This document shows, piece after piece, positions 7,415 through 17,006 of a DNA stretch of 64,000 nucleotides; the stretch's first letter is position 1; each line of letters begins with the position of its first letter. The stretch comes from JAWSVE01 sp033852115 (GTDB lineage Bacteria; Pseudomonadota; Gammaproteobacteria; Pseudomonadales; Cellvibrionaceae), in NCBI GenBank assembly GCA_033852115.1, contig JAWSVE010000008.1, positions 310,001 to 374,000 on the forward strand, written 5' to 3'. The translations under genes and the position numbers were made by a program. Below the pieces are notes generated by a model. The model worked only from the letters and a program-made list of their open reading frames with translations, did no database searches and was not told the DNA's origin.

Positions 7415-10400
7415 ATGTCGAACAATGTTGCAGTGACATCCATTCGTCAGCAACTCGAGTTGACGCGCAAAAAACACAACCGCTTATTGTTTTTTGCCCA
7501 AGCGTCGCGCTGGTTGTTTGGTATCGCCGTGCTATTTGTTGTTTGGTTGCCTGTCAATGATTGGTTCGAGGCTCAAAGTGCCGCGCAGCTCGTTACATTA
7601 GGTGTGTGGGTTTTACTCGTATTCTTGCTTACTTTCTGGTGCGCGTGGTGTTTTCTTAAAGCCTATGCAAGTAAACAGCACTTTGCCTATAAAATTGAAG
7701 AGCACCTTCCGGATCTTCAGCAGCGTCTAATTACATCGTTAGAGTTCCAAGAAAAAACTGCGCCGGGTGTTTCCCCACAATTGCTGGCGCAGCTGTGGCT
7801 GGATGCAGAGCGCCACGCCAACCCGGAACAAACTGGCCGAGCGTTTAGCGTTGATTTCCACAATTGGAAAAAATGGTATGCACTGGGGGTGGTCGGATTA
7901 CTAGGCATTATTGTTCTGCTTAATCCAGTACAAACGATGTTAATCGGTTTGACTGACCTCATGCGCACGCCCGCCACTCCGGTAGCGGAAGTTGCATTGC
8001 CAATTGGCATCCAAGTGAATCCAGGTGATGTCACCTTGCAGCGCGGCGACGATCTAACAATAAGCGCCCAGTTACAGAATTCTACTGCCCAACAACTGAT
8101 CTTATTTGTTCAAGATGATCAGCTAAATTGGCGTCGCTACCCCATGTACTCCGACGTTAGTCGCGATGAATCGCATTTTTCAATTCAGCTAAATCAGTTA
8201 ACGCAAGATGTTAAATACTACGTTGCACTGTCGGAAAGTGTGGACGCTGACAACCTACTGGTAAAATCAAAACAATATCAAGTTGAATTGTTTGATCTAC
8301 CTCGCGTGACCAATCTGACTGTGCGCTATCAATACCCTGAATATACAAGACTTGAAAACAAATCTGATGATCCTGGTGGAGATATCCTCGCGCCAATGGG
8401 TACTAAGGTGCAGTTAGATATGACCTTTAACAAACCCATCGTTTCTGGCCGGGTAGTGTTATCGAATGGCGAAAGCATTCCTTTGAGTACATCCGGTGAA
8501 AACAGCGTGACTGATTCATCGCTGTCCATTGAGGTAAAAGAAAACCTCGAATACGCCATTGAGGTGGTCGACGCCCTCGGTTATCAAAATAAAAATCCCC
8601 TCGAATACTATATTCGTGCAATACCCGATGAAGAGCCAAGCGTGGTATTGAAAAAGCCAGGCAAAGATCAAGAAGTCATGCCGCTAGAAGAAGTTTCCTT
8701 AGAAATTGAAGCGAAAGATGACTACGGTTTGACTGATTTTTATTTGACGTACAGTGTGGTGGGGAGTGACGACAAGGTTGTTCAGTTTCTCGATAAAAAA
8801 GCGGCACCGGTATTGGCGCTCACAGGTGAAGAATTAATTTATCTCGAAGACTTGAATGCGCAGCCTGGGGATGTGATTAGCTATTCCGTCACGGCAACTG
8901 ACAATAATGGTTTGACAGGCCCGAAAACCGTTGTATCTGATATTTATTTTTTGGAAGTGACCTCAACTGATCATCAATTCAGTAAAGCCAGCTCAGGTAT
9001 GGGCGGTGGTGGTGGAGGTGCTGGCGGGGGTGGCAACAGTTCGGCGTTGGTTAAAACGCAAAAAGACATTATTGCAGCGACCTGGAAACTGAAGAATCGG
9101 CAAGATAGCGCTGACTTACAAGAGTTTGCTGCCGATACACAAATTATTCGTTCCTCCCAAGCTGAAGTTGCTGATCGAGCACAAATGTCGATTAGTCGAT
9201 TGACTGAGCGCGGTAATTATCAAAATGACAGCTATCAACGAGCGGTTGAAGCCCTGCAGCAGGCGATTGGCGAAATGCAGGTTGCGCTAGAAAAACTTGA
9301 TGAACTGTCTCTTTCAGACGCGCTACAAAATGAACAAAAAGCATTACAACATGTGCTGAGAGCTGAAGCGCAAATAAACCGCACCCAAGTAGCCATGAAC
9401 AGAAACCAGTCAGGCGGTGGAGGCGGCGGGCAACAACGAGATGATGCAGATGTGCGTGAGTTGTTCGAAATGGAATTGGGTGAGCTTGAAAATCGATACG
9501 AATTACCCCAGCAACAAGCGCAACAAAGTGGTGCGGCACAACAGAATGAAACTGTTGATAAATTAGCGGAACTGGCAAAGCGTCAAGAGCGCTTGACTCG
9601 ATCGCAGCGTGAGTTGGCGCGTCGAGAAAATCAAATGACAGAGGAGCAAAAGCGGCAACAGTTGCAAACGCTACAACGTCAACAAGAACAATTGCGCCGT
9701 GAGCTACAACAGCTTGCACAACAAATGCAGCGTCAGCAACAATCACAGCAGTCATCTAGTCAGCAATCGTCGCAAAATCAGCAACAAAGTGCTCAGCGCC
9801 CTAGCTCACAACAAGCGTCACAAGCAAACAACTCAGCTCAGTCACAGCAGCAGGCTATTCAACAAGCGTTGACAGATGCGGCGAAACAAATGGAAGAAGC
9901 AGCACAGTCACAATCCTTAGGACAAGCTGCGGCGAAAAGCCAAAAAGCGTTAGATGGTTTGCGAAAACAGGCCGATGCACTAAGCGGTCTGCAAGAAAAA
10001 TCGATAGAAGAAATGCAAGACTTGGCCAAACAACAGGTAGAGCGTTTGGTCGAAGACCAACAAGCGTTACGGCAAGCACTTGAAGCGCTGAGTCGGGAAC
10101 AGAGCATGGGCAATACTCGCTCTGAGTCAGCACGCGCAGAAGGTGCGCAACAGGTACGAGATCAGCAAGCATCGGTCGATCAGCAGCTTGATGATTTAAT
10201 GAAAGGCTTGCGGGACATTTCACGGCGCAATACCGAACAAGACGCACGAGCGCTCGAGCAGGCGCATGAATTAGTCCGTAGTGTAAGGCCTATTCAGGAG
10301 AAAAAAGAAACCAGCAAGATGATACTCAAGCGTGGCATGGTCAATTTGAGTCTTCGCTTAGAGTCTGAAGTAGAAGACGCGCTGGAAAAATTACAAACCA

Positions 10401-11014
10401 GTGTGCAGCAACTCGGGCGTGGTCAGTCATATGCAAACAACGATGTATCCGGAGATGCGGCTGCACAGGTGAGCGCATTACGCCGCTCGATAGAAACGCT
10501 GCAACAACAGATAGAACAACAGCAGATACAACAACAGTCTCCGGAGGCAAGCGCGAGCCAACAAGCAGGCACCGCTCCGGCAACATCTGGTGTGCGGCAA
10601 GGTGAGCGCAGTGGCGCTCTATCTGAGCAGCAAAGTCTTACACAGCAGCGAGTATCGCAAAGAGAAATGCAGCAAACCTTTGAGCAAACACAGCAATTGG
10701 CGCGGGACATAGCGCAGGCGGGTAGAGCATCCGGTGGTCAAATTTGGTCGGGGAATGCTAGGTCTATCGAATCACAATTGACGGAACAAGGCTTGGCTGA
10801 TTTCTTAAATCGGCCTGCTCTATTGCGCAGTCTCTTGAACCCGGTCATTGAGTTAGAAAACCAATTAAGGTTGGCAAGCGAATTTGATGCAGGTGGGAAT
10901 GCGTTATTTTCTCCACAAATGGAGAGTATCCCAGAAAAATATAAGACATTTGTCGAGAATTACTACCGCGGGTTGTCAGAAGAGCGCCCCAGCGCTACGC
11001 CAGAAATAAAATGA
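7415..11014 (+). CDS. DUF4175 family membrane protein with glutamine-rich coiled coil
   Basis: The 1199-residue protein opens with two membrane helices (about 23-45 and 55-75) and a third near 150-172. An extended periplasmic region with Ig-like beta repeats runs to about 520. A glycine run (GMGGGGGGAGGGG, about 529) leads into a long helical, very glutamine-rich part (about 690-850) predicted to form coiled coils. This matches the DUF4175 layout, a family of unknown function. It is the first gene of an eight-gene run extending to 21929, with 7 bp to the next gene. The Gln-rich stretch is strongly biased and could be variable between strains. I infer a scaffold role only from architecture. 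Confidence 0.8.
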   Translation: MSNNVAVTSIRQQLELTRKKHNRLLFFAQASRWLFGIAVLFVVWLPVNDWFEAQSAAQLVTLGVWVLLVFLLTFWCAWCFLKAYASKQHFAYKIEEHLPDLQQRLITSLEFQEKTAPGVSPQLLAQLWLDAERHANPEQTGRAFSVDFHNWKKWYALGVVGLLGIIVLLNPVQTMLIGLTDLMRTPATPVAEVALPIGIQVNPGDVTLQRGDDLTISAQLQNSTAQQLILFVQDDQLNWRRYPMYSDVSRDESHFSIQLNQLTQDVKYYVALSESVDADNLLVKSKQYQVELFDLPRVTNLTVRYQYPEYTRLENKSDDPGGDILAPMGTKVQLDMTFNKPIVSGRVVLSNGESIPLSTSGENSVTDSSLSIEVKENLEYAIEVVDALGYQNKNPLEYYIRAIPDEEPSVVLKKPGKDQEVMPLEEVSLEIEAKDDYGLTDFYLTYSVVGSDDKVVQFLDKKAAPVLALTGEELIYLEDLNAQPGDVISYSVTATDNNGLTGPKTVVSDIYFLEVTSTDHQFSKASSGMGGGGGGAGGGGNSSALVKTQKDIIAATWKLKNRQDSADLQEFAADTQIIRSSQAEVADRAQMSISRLTERGNYQNDSYQRAVEALQQAIGEMQVALEKLDELSLSDALQNEQKALQHVLRAEAQINRTQVAMNRNQSGGGGGGQQRDDADVRELFEMELGELENRYELPQQQAQQSGAAQQNETVDKLAELAKRQERLTRSQRELARRENQMTEEQKRQQLQTLQRQQEQLRRELQQLAQQMQRQQQSQQSSSQQSSQNQQQSAQRPSSQQASQANNSAQSQQQAIQQALTDAAKQMEEAAQSQSLGQAAAKSQKALDGLRKQADALSGLQEKSIEEMQDLAKQQVERLVEDQQALRQALEALSREQSMGNTRSESARAEGAQQVRDQQASVDQQLDDLMKGLRDISRRNTEQDARALEQAHELVRSVRPIQEKKETSKMILKRGMVNLSLRLESEVEDALEKLQTSVQQLGRGQSYANNDVSGDAAAQVSALRRSIETLQQQIEQQQIQQQSPEASASQQAGTAPATSGVRQGERSGALSEQQSLTQQRVSQREMQQTFEQTQQLARDIAQAGRASGGQIWSGNARSIESQLTEQGLADFLNRPALLRSLLNPVIELENQLRLASEFDAGGNALFSPQMESIPEKYKTFVENYYRGLSEERPSATPEIK

Positions 11015-11021
11015 GGATAGT

Positions 11022-13310
11022 TTGATAGAGTCGCATTACCTCCAAGCATTACTCGATGGCAATCTAACGCTAGGTTTTGGCGTGGGGATGCTTGGTATCG
11101 TCATTGCAGTGCTGTTGGTGATCACGCTAGCTGCGGTTAGCTATTGGAAAACTACACGCCCTCTCTCAACACCTTGGCGAATGACACTTGTGGCGTTGCG
11201 TTCTCTAACGCTTGTTATTTTAGCTATTTGTTTACTGGATCCTGGCGTTTTAATCAATGAAGTGAAACCTCAAGAAACCTATGTGGCTGTCGTTGTCGAT
11301 GACTCGCAAAGTATGTCCATTCGCGATACCGAAAGCGAGCAAAGTCGCCAGCAGCAAGCTATTTCGATGCTATATGGAGACGGTGGGGTTATACCGCAGT
11401 TACAAGAAAAATTTCAGGTAAGAAGCTATCGTTTTTCTGAATTGGCCGAGCGTGTATCCAATGCGGAAGAGTTCAATGCCATGGGAGGTGCATCAAATAT
11501 CGCTTCAGGTATTGAGCGAGTCATGACAGAGTTGTCGGCAGTGCCCCTGGCTGGCGTCGTTGTGGTTACGGATGGTGCTCACAATACGGCGAACGATCCG
11601 GAAAAAATTATACCAGTCATGCGACAACAACAAGTCCCCCTCTATGTGGTCGGCGTTGGGCAAGACAATATCAACGAAGATTTAGCCATACTGACGGTAG
11701 ATGCTAATAAAACATTGCTAGAGGGTTCCGTATTCAATTTAAGTGTCGGCTACAGCCAAACGGGTTTCGCCAATCAAAGTACACGGCTGTTAGTGAAGGA
11801 TGGCGATCGCATTGTGGCAAGTCGTAATCTTGTGTTGTCGCAGAACCACGCCACCAAAAAGCTCAATTTTGATATTGTTCCAGACCGTGAAGAAATTATT
11901 GTCTATGACGTGATTATTGAAGAGTTGCAAGGCGAAACCATTACTCAAAATAATCATAGTCAAGTGTATATCGACAACCGTAGCAAGCCCGCTCTGGATA
12001 TTCTTTATGTTGAGGGCCAGCCGCGAAACGAATACAAATTTGTCCAGCGCGCGCTGCAGGGTGATCCTTCCTTACGTTTAGCGACCTATCTACAAACAGG
12101 GCCACGAAAGTTTTTACGGCAAGGTATTAAATCACCTAGCGAACTTGAAGGTGGGTTTCCTCGTACTGTTGAAGAGCTTTTTAATTACGAAGCAATTATC
12201 TTTGGCAACATAGAGCGCAGCTTTGTTAATGACCAGCAGCTCGCCATGATTAAAGAGTTCGTCGCCAAACGTGGCGGCGGCTTTATGGTACTTGGTGGTG
12301 TTCAAGAAGCACTCGTTGATTCCGATTTGGCCGATATTTTACCGATTGAATTGGTTCGAGAGAGCCAGCTTCCCGCGTCTCTGAGCGGTGGTACGCGCCG
12401 GGGTGATCATCCGACGGGTACGGCCTACAGACCACGTATGACAAAAGCCGGGGAGTATTCGCCTATTTTACGGCTCGATACCGATGACAAAAAAAATCGT
12501 GACCTTTGGCGAGCGATGCCTGATTTAGAAGGCGTCTATGTTACGGGGCGGGCAAAACCCGGTGCGACTGTATTGCTTGAACATTCGTTGCTGCAATTTC
12601 AAAATCAACCGGTGCCTATTTTGTCTACGCAGAATTACGGGCGCGGTCGCAGCGCGGTGATGTCGACGGCGAGTTCTTGGCGCTGGCAAATGATGATGCC
12701 CCATGACGATCAATCCCATGAGCGTATTTGGCGTCAGCTTGTTCGTTGGTTAGCCGAGGACAGTAAGCCGCGGATCGAAGTGCAGCTAGATAAAGAGAAT
12801 TATGCTGTTGGTGACCCAGTGGTGGTGACAGCTAAGCTGGTTGATGAAAATTTTGAGCCAGTCAACGATGCACTGCTATGGTTGGAGCATATTGATCCGA
12901 CAGGCAAAGACAATGAGCAGGCTATGGCCTGGCGGCTAGAAGGTGACGGTGAGTATCAAGCTGAGTTTTTCGTCGCGGAAGAAGGCGTTCACGATATCAC
13001 CGTACGTGTCCCGAGCGCCCTCGATGAAAATCTAGAAGTCAAAGCGCCACTGCTGGTGACTCCATCCCGCAAAGAGTTTGTTCAAGCCAGCAAAGACGCG
13101 GGGTTACTAAAACGCTTGGCGAACAACGGTAATGGCAAGGTATACGAGTCATCACAAGCGGATAGTTTAGTTAACGATATTACTTACAGTCCTAATATCC
13201 ATTCGCAAGAGAAAGTGCAGTCGCTCTGGGATCAACCTCTGGTGCTAGCAATTTTGCTCTTTTCGCTGAGTGCCGAATGGGGCGTGAGACGCTTCAAGGG
13301 GCTGAGCTAA
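11022..13310 (+). CDS. Membrane protein with VWA and GATase-like domains
   Basis: The 762-residue product starts at TTG with GAGGA four bases upstream; no better start is present. Two N-terminal membrane helices (about 18-40 and 55-75) precede a von Willebrand A domain with the MIDAS motif DDSQSMS and VVVVTDGAHNTA. A later alpha/beta section (AIIFGNIERSF, then MIKEFVAKRGGGFMVLGG) resembles the class-I glutamine-amidotransferase-like fold found in such VWA proteins. A beta-rich segment and a final hydrophobic helix end the protein. Its stop overlaps the next start (TAATG). It probably works with the DUF4175 protein and the MoxR ATPase; the role is inferred from context. Confidence 0.78.
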   Translation: MIESHYLQALLDGNLTLGFGVGMLGIVIAVLLVITLAAVSYWKTTRPLSTPWRMTLVALRSLTLVILAICLLDPGVLINEVKPQETYVAVVVDDSQSMSIRDTESEQSRQQQAISMLYGDGGVIPQLQEKFQVRSYRFSELAERVSNAEEFNAMGGASNIASGIERVMTELSAVPLAGVVVVTDGAHNTANDPEKIIPVMRQQQVPLYVVGVGQDNINEDLAILTVDANKTLLEGSVFNLSVGYSQTGFANQSTRLLVKDGDRIVASRNLVLSQNHATKKLNFDIVPDREEIIVYDVIIEELQGETITQNNHSQVYIDNRSKPALDILYVEGQPRNEYKFVQRALQGDPSLRLATYLQTGPRKFLRQGIKSPSELEGGFPRTVEELFNYEAIIFGNIERSFVNDQQLAMIKEFVAKRGGGFMVLGGVQEALVDSDLADILPIELVRESQLPASLSGGTRRGDHPTGTAYRPRMTKAGEYSPILRLDTDDKKNRDLWRAMPDLEGVYVTGRAKPGATVLLEHSLLQFQNQPVPILSTQNYGRGRSAVMSTASSWRWQMMMPHDDQSHERIWRQLVRWLAEDSKPRIEVQLDKENYAVGDPVVVTAKLVDENFEPVNDALLWLEHIDPTGKDNEQAMAWRLEGDGEYQAEFFVAEEGVHDITVRVPSALDENLEVKAPLLVTPSRKEFVQASKDAGLLKRLANNGNGKVYESSQADSLVNDITYSPNIHSQEKVQSLWDQPLVLAILLFSLSAEWGVRRFKGLS

Positions 13311-14332
13311 TGAAGTGGCTGAAAAGTGCATCACTACATTTAGTCTTCCTGTGGCTGATAAGCGTTTCTTCCTACGCTGAACTGCAACCCTACAGTGACA
13401 GCCCAGAGGCAAAAAAGTATGTCGCTATCTTAGTGGGCGCGAGCGCCGATAAAGAGTCCGCAAATGCCAAGCGCGAGTTAGCAACCAATCTAAGACAAAG
13501 CCTGCTAAATGATTATGGTTACGATGCAAAGCGTATTACTGTGTTACTTGGTAATGATAAAAAAACACAAATAGGTAGTGACGGAGTATGTAACGCATCG
13601 AATATTAGGCAACTTTTTAGCCGTTATCAAAAAAATTTAACGGCTGCTGATCAGCTTACCGTGGTTTTGATTGGTCACGGTACGGGTCGACGGGAATCAG
13701 CGAAATTTAATGTCGTTGGGCCAGACTTAACAGTTGACGAATTTGCAGAGTTGTTTAGCGTTTTACCGAACAATGATGTGGTTGTGATTAACACTACATC
13801 TTCAAGCCACGACTTCACCCGTCCGTTAGCCAAACCAGGTAGAATTTTAATTTCAGCAACGCGATCCGGTGCGGAAAAATACGATACGGTCTTCCCATAT
13901 TATTTTATTGAAGGTGTCACCGGGCTTGCGGCAGACCGCGATAAAAACGGTCGTGTGTCATATTTGGAGCTATTCACCTATAGCACTAACCGTGTAAACG
14001 AGCACTATCGAGAGCGCGATATTCTGCCGAGCGAACATGCGACGTTAGAAGATAATGGTGATGGCGTGTTCAGCATGGATTTGTCTCGCCAGGGCGATGG
14101 ACGCCTTGCCGAGCTTGCATATTTGGATCAAATTCAGTTCAGCCTCGCAGAATTATCGCCGCAGGCCGGCGAGCTGCGTGAACAAATGAAACGGATTGAA
14201 CGTGATGTTTTCTCGCTTCGTGCGGCCAAACCAAACTTAAGCGAGTCCGACTATTGGCAGCAGTTAGAACCCTTATTAATTCAACTGGCGAAGGTAACAC
14301 GCGATTACAATGCATTGGTCAACGAAAATTAA
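13310..14332 (+). CDS. Exported caspase-like (C14/C13 fold) protein, apparently inactive
   Basis: The start at 13310 overlaps the previous stop and gives a clear signal peptide ending near SSYA; an earlier in-frame start lacks this. The 340-residue product has the caspase-like core: YVAILVGA strand, then VVLIGHGTG with the histidine at about residue 123. The strand expected to end in the catalytic cysteine instead reads VVVINTTSSS (about 157-166), with no cysteine nearby, so protease activity is unlikely. DRDKNGRVSYLE resembles an EF-hand loop and may bind calcium. It sits between two large membrane or periplasmic operon members and probably acts as a binding module. Confidence 0.7.
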   Translation: MKWLKSASLHLVFLWLISVSSYAELQPYSDSPEAKKYVAILVGASADKESANAKRELATNLRQSLLNDYGYDAKRITVLLGNDKKTQIGSDGVCNASNIRQLFSRYQKNLTAADQLTVVLIGHGTGRRESAKFNVVGPDLTVDEFAELFSVLPNNDVVVINTTSSSHDFTRPLAKPGRILISATRSGAEKYDTVFPYYFIEGVTGLAADRDKNGRVSYLELFTYSTNRVNEHYRERDILPSEHATLEDNGDGVFSMDLSRQGDGRLAELAYLDQIQFSLAELSPQAGELREQMKRIERDVFSLRAAKPNLSESDYWQQLEPLLIQLAKVTRDYNALVNEN

Positions 14333-14345
14333 TTTGAGCACACAT

Positions 14346-17006
14346 ATGGCGTCAGTCCTCAAAAGCGGATTGTTGTGGTGTGCTTTGTCTGCGCCTTTTG
14401 CTCAAAGCGATGTGATGGAAGCAGCTCAAGCATTACGCACCGGGGAATACCACAAAATTGAATCGCTTTTATCGTCGGACGACAGAAAAGACCCTCAAGT
14501 TGCTCTTGTATTGGGGCAAGCTTATCGCTTCAAGGGAGAGTACGAAAAAGCGGAAGAGATAGTCCGTGATGCGCTCAAGGGCCATAGTGATAATCGCTCT
14601 CTCTCTGTATTAATGGCTAAAGTGTATGTCGAAACAGGTCGTTCTAATCAAGCAATTGATCTGCTCACCCCATTAGTGGAAAAGAGCGCGTCGATATCTA
14701 GTGCTTCGGATACAGTTGGCTCAAACACAAGGCTTGAAGCTATTGTTACCTTGGGGGATATTCTTTATGCCAGAGGGCGCTTTGATGATGCTAAGGCCTA
14801 CCTGCAATTGGCGACACTAAATGCGGCCAATAGCATCAACTTTAGTTCTGTAGACGCAGCTATGATCGCGCGCGCTTATTGGTTGTTAGAAAACTTCCAA
14901 GAAGCCAATCGATTTTACCGAGAAGCGATTCGCCTCGATCGATTTAATAGCGAGGCGCATATCGCCTGGGGTGACTTGTTTTCAGAAAAATACAATCGCG
15001 CGGAAGCCATGCAATCTTACCAAGAAGTGCTTTCCTATAATCCCAATCACCCAATGGCGCTAGTGGGGCTGGCTAAAGTCACCCGGGAAACGAAGCCGTT
15101 AGAAAAGGCGCTCTATGCCAACCCGCGTGCGGCGGAAGTCTTTGTTGCCCATGCGGACCTGGCGGTTAAACAACATAAATACGGCGAAGCCAAAAGCTTT
15201 CTTAATGCAGCGTTACCTAACAACCCTGAATCGTTGATGGCGGTTAGTTTGCTGGCGGCTATAGCGTTGATCGAAAGTAATCATGATGAATATGAGCTGA
15301 TGCTAAAGCGGGCTCAACAGATTCAACCCGGTGGCGGTTTTTTTCATTCGACAATCGCCGATGTGATGGCAAATGACTACTTGTTTGAAGAGGCGGTTTC
15401 GCATGCGAGAAAAGCCATTGCGCAGCAGCCGACATACTGGCCCGCGCATACATTACTCGGTATGAATTTGATTCGTCTCGGTAATGAAGCTGAAGGTCGT
15501 AAGGTGCTAGAGCTGGCTTATGAAAAAGATCCCTACAATCTGTGGGCGTCGAACATGCTTAAAGTATTAGACAGCATGGATACTTTCGTCACCTTGGAAA
15601 ATGACACCTTTCAGGTAAAAATGAGCGAGCACGATGCCACGGTACTTTGGCCCTACATGGAACCACTTTTAGTTGAAGCCTGGGAAAAGCTTACCAAAAA
15701 ATATCAATTCACACCGGAAGGCCCTGTTCTCATAGAAGTATTTGATCAGCGTGAAGACTTTGCTGTGCGCTCTGTTGGATTGCCCGATATTGGGCCGTTG
15801 GTGGGTATTTGTTTTGGCAAAGTCATTACCCTTATTTCTCCTGATACCCTAACGGCTAACTGGCAAGAAATCGTATGGCATGAATTTGTCCATATCATCA
15901 CATTACAGATGACTAACAATCGAATCCCTCGTTGGTTGTCTGAAGGTGTTTCCGTCTATGAAGAATTTCAAGGCAGAGATGAATGGGGGCGTCGTCAGAA
16001 TCTTGATGTGGCCCGCGCAATGCAAACCGAGCACTTTTTCCCCATCGAGCGTATTGACGATGCGTTTCTACTGGCACGATCCGATGATGATTTGAACCTC
16101 GCTTACCTGCAGTCCTATTTAGTCGTTGAGTTTATCGTTCAAACGTACGGATTTGAGAAATTGTTGGATATGTTAAACGCTTATCGTGATGAGCATACGG
16201 TACAGGGGGTACTAAGCACTGCGTTAAATAAAAAGCCCAAGTCTTTTGATAACGAGTTTAACAGTTGGTTGGCGCAACGGATGGCAAAGGTAGATGTGTA
16301 CGTTGATGAAGACGATATGGCTGATAACGGCGCAGGTCATGGTCATGGCGTACGCAGTAACTCATCGGCACTTCTTGCAGAGCAATACAGTGCTGATTCT
16401 TTAAAGCGATATATGTTGGAGCGGATTGAAAATCAACCGCGAGATTTTCAAGCGCACCTTCAATTAGGGATTGTGCTATTTAAAGAAGACAATTATGTCG
16501 AGGCGAAAAAACACTTACTCAAAGCCAAAGAAATCTTACCGTACTACACAGGTTACCCTAGCCCACCGGTGGTATTGGCGCAGCTCTACGAAGCCATGGG
16601 CGATTCGGAAAAACACCTGGCTGAACTCGCTTACGTGGCGAAATATCACCAGCATGATGTCAAGGCGCCTATGGTTTTAGCTGAGCACGCAGAAAACATC
16701 GGTGACTACGAGAAAGCTGAGTATTATCTCAATCGTATCCTGGCTGTTGATCCATACCGTATAGATGTTCATCAACGCTACGCACGCTTGGCCGACAAAA
16801 ATCAGCAACACAAAGCGAGCATCCGCGAATATGAAATTATTACTAAACTCGACGCCTCTGACCCGGCTAGCGCTTATACAAAACTGGCGGATGCCTATAT
16901 GAAAGGTGGGCTGCGTGACAAAGCGAAGCACAGTAGTTTAAGAGCGCTGGAAGTGGCTCCCACGTTTGCCCCGGCTCAGCGTATTCTATTGGAGGCTATT
17001 GAATGA
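14346..17006 (+). CDS. TPR protein with HEXXH metallopeptidase domain
   Basis: From ATG 14346 (chosen because it begins the signal peptide MASVLKSGLLWCALSAPFAQ; an earlier ATG at 14310 overlaps the upstream gene) the product has 886 residues. N-terminal TPR repeats run to about residue 410. A gluzincin-type peptidase domain follows, with HEFVH at about 512-516 and a downstream EGVSVYEE that can supply the third zinc ligand. A histidine-rich patch (GHGHGV) and a second TPR block fill the C-terminus. This is the peptidase-MA-like arrangement. Located in the periplasm, it may cleave or handle envelope proteins together with the adjacent pseudo-caspase. Its stop overlaps the next start (ATGA). 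Confidence 0.8.
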   Translation: MASVLKSGLLWCALSAPFAQSDVMEAAQALRTGEYHKIESLLSSDDRKDPQVALVLGQAYRFKGEYEKAEEIVRDALKGHSDNRSLSVLMAKVYVETGRSNQAIDLLTPLVEKSASISSASDTVGSNTRLEAIVTLGDILYARGRFDDAKAYLQLATLNAANSINFSSVDAAMIARAYWLLENFQEANRFYREAIRLDRFNSEAHIAWGDLFSEKYNRAEAMQSYQEVLSYNPNHPMALVGLAKVTRETKPLEKALYANPRAAEVFVAHADLAVKQHKYGEAKSFLNAALPNNPESLMAVSLLAAIALIESNHDEYELMLKRAQQIQPGGGFFHSTIADVMANDYLFEEAVSHARKAIAQQPTYWPAHTLLGMNLIRLGNEAEGRKVLELAYEKDPYNLWASNMLKVLDSMDTFVTLENDTFQVKMSEHDATVLWPYMEPLLVEAWEKLTKKYQFTPEGPVLIEVFDQREDFAVRSVGLPDIGPLVGICFGKVITLISPDTLTANWQEIVWHEFVHIITLQMTNNRIPRWLSEGVSVYEEFQGRDEWGRRQNLDVARAMQTEHFFPIERIDDAFLLARSDDDLNLAYLQSYLVVEFIVQTYGFEKLLDMLNAYRDEHTVQGVLSTALNKKPKSFDNEFNSWLAQRMAKVDVYVDEDDMADNGAGHGHGVRSNSSALLAEQYSADSLKRYMLERIENQPRDFQAHLQLGIVLFKEDNYVEAKKHLLKAKEILPYYTGYPSPPVVLAQLYEAMGDSEKHLAELAYVAKYHQHDVKAPMVLAEHAENIGDYEKAEYYLNRILAVDPYRIDVHQRYARLADKNQQHKASIREYEIITKLDASDPASAYTKLADAYMKGGLRDKAKHSSLRALEVAPTFAPAQRILLEAIE

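Noticed and set aside
7246..7443. Possible 65-codon minus-strand gene before the DUF4175 gene
   Set aside because: No family features, overlaps the start of a solid gene, and contains the 15-bp duplication.
9192..9755. Long minus-strand open frame inside the DUF4175 gene
   Set aside because: It is a shadow of the glutamine-rich coding strand: repeated CAA/CAG codons avoid stops on the opposite strand. No ribosome site or family feature.
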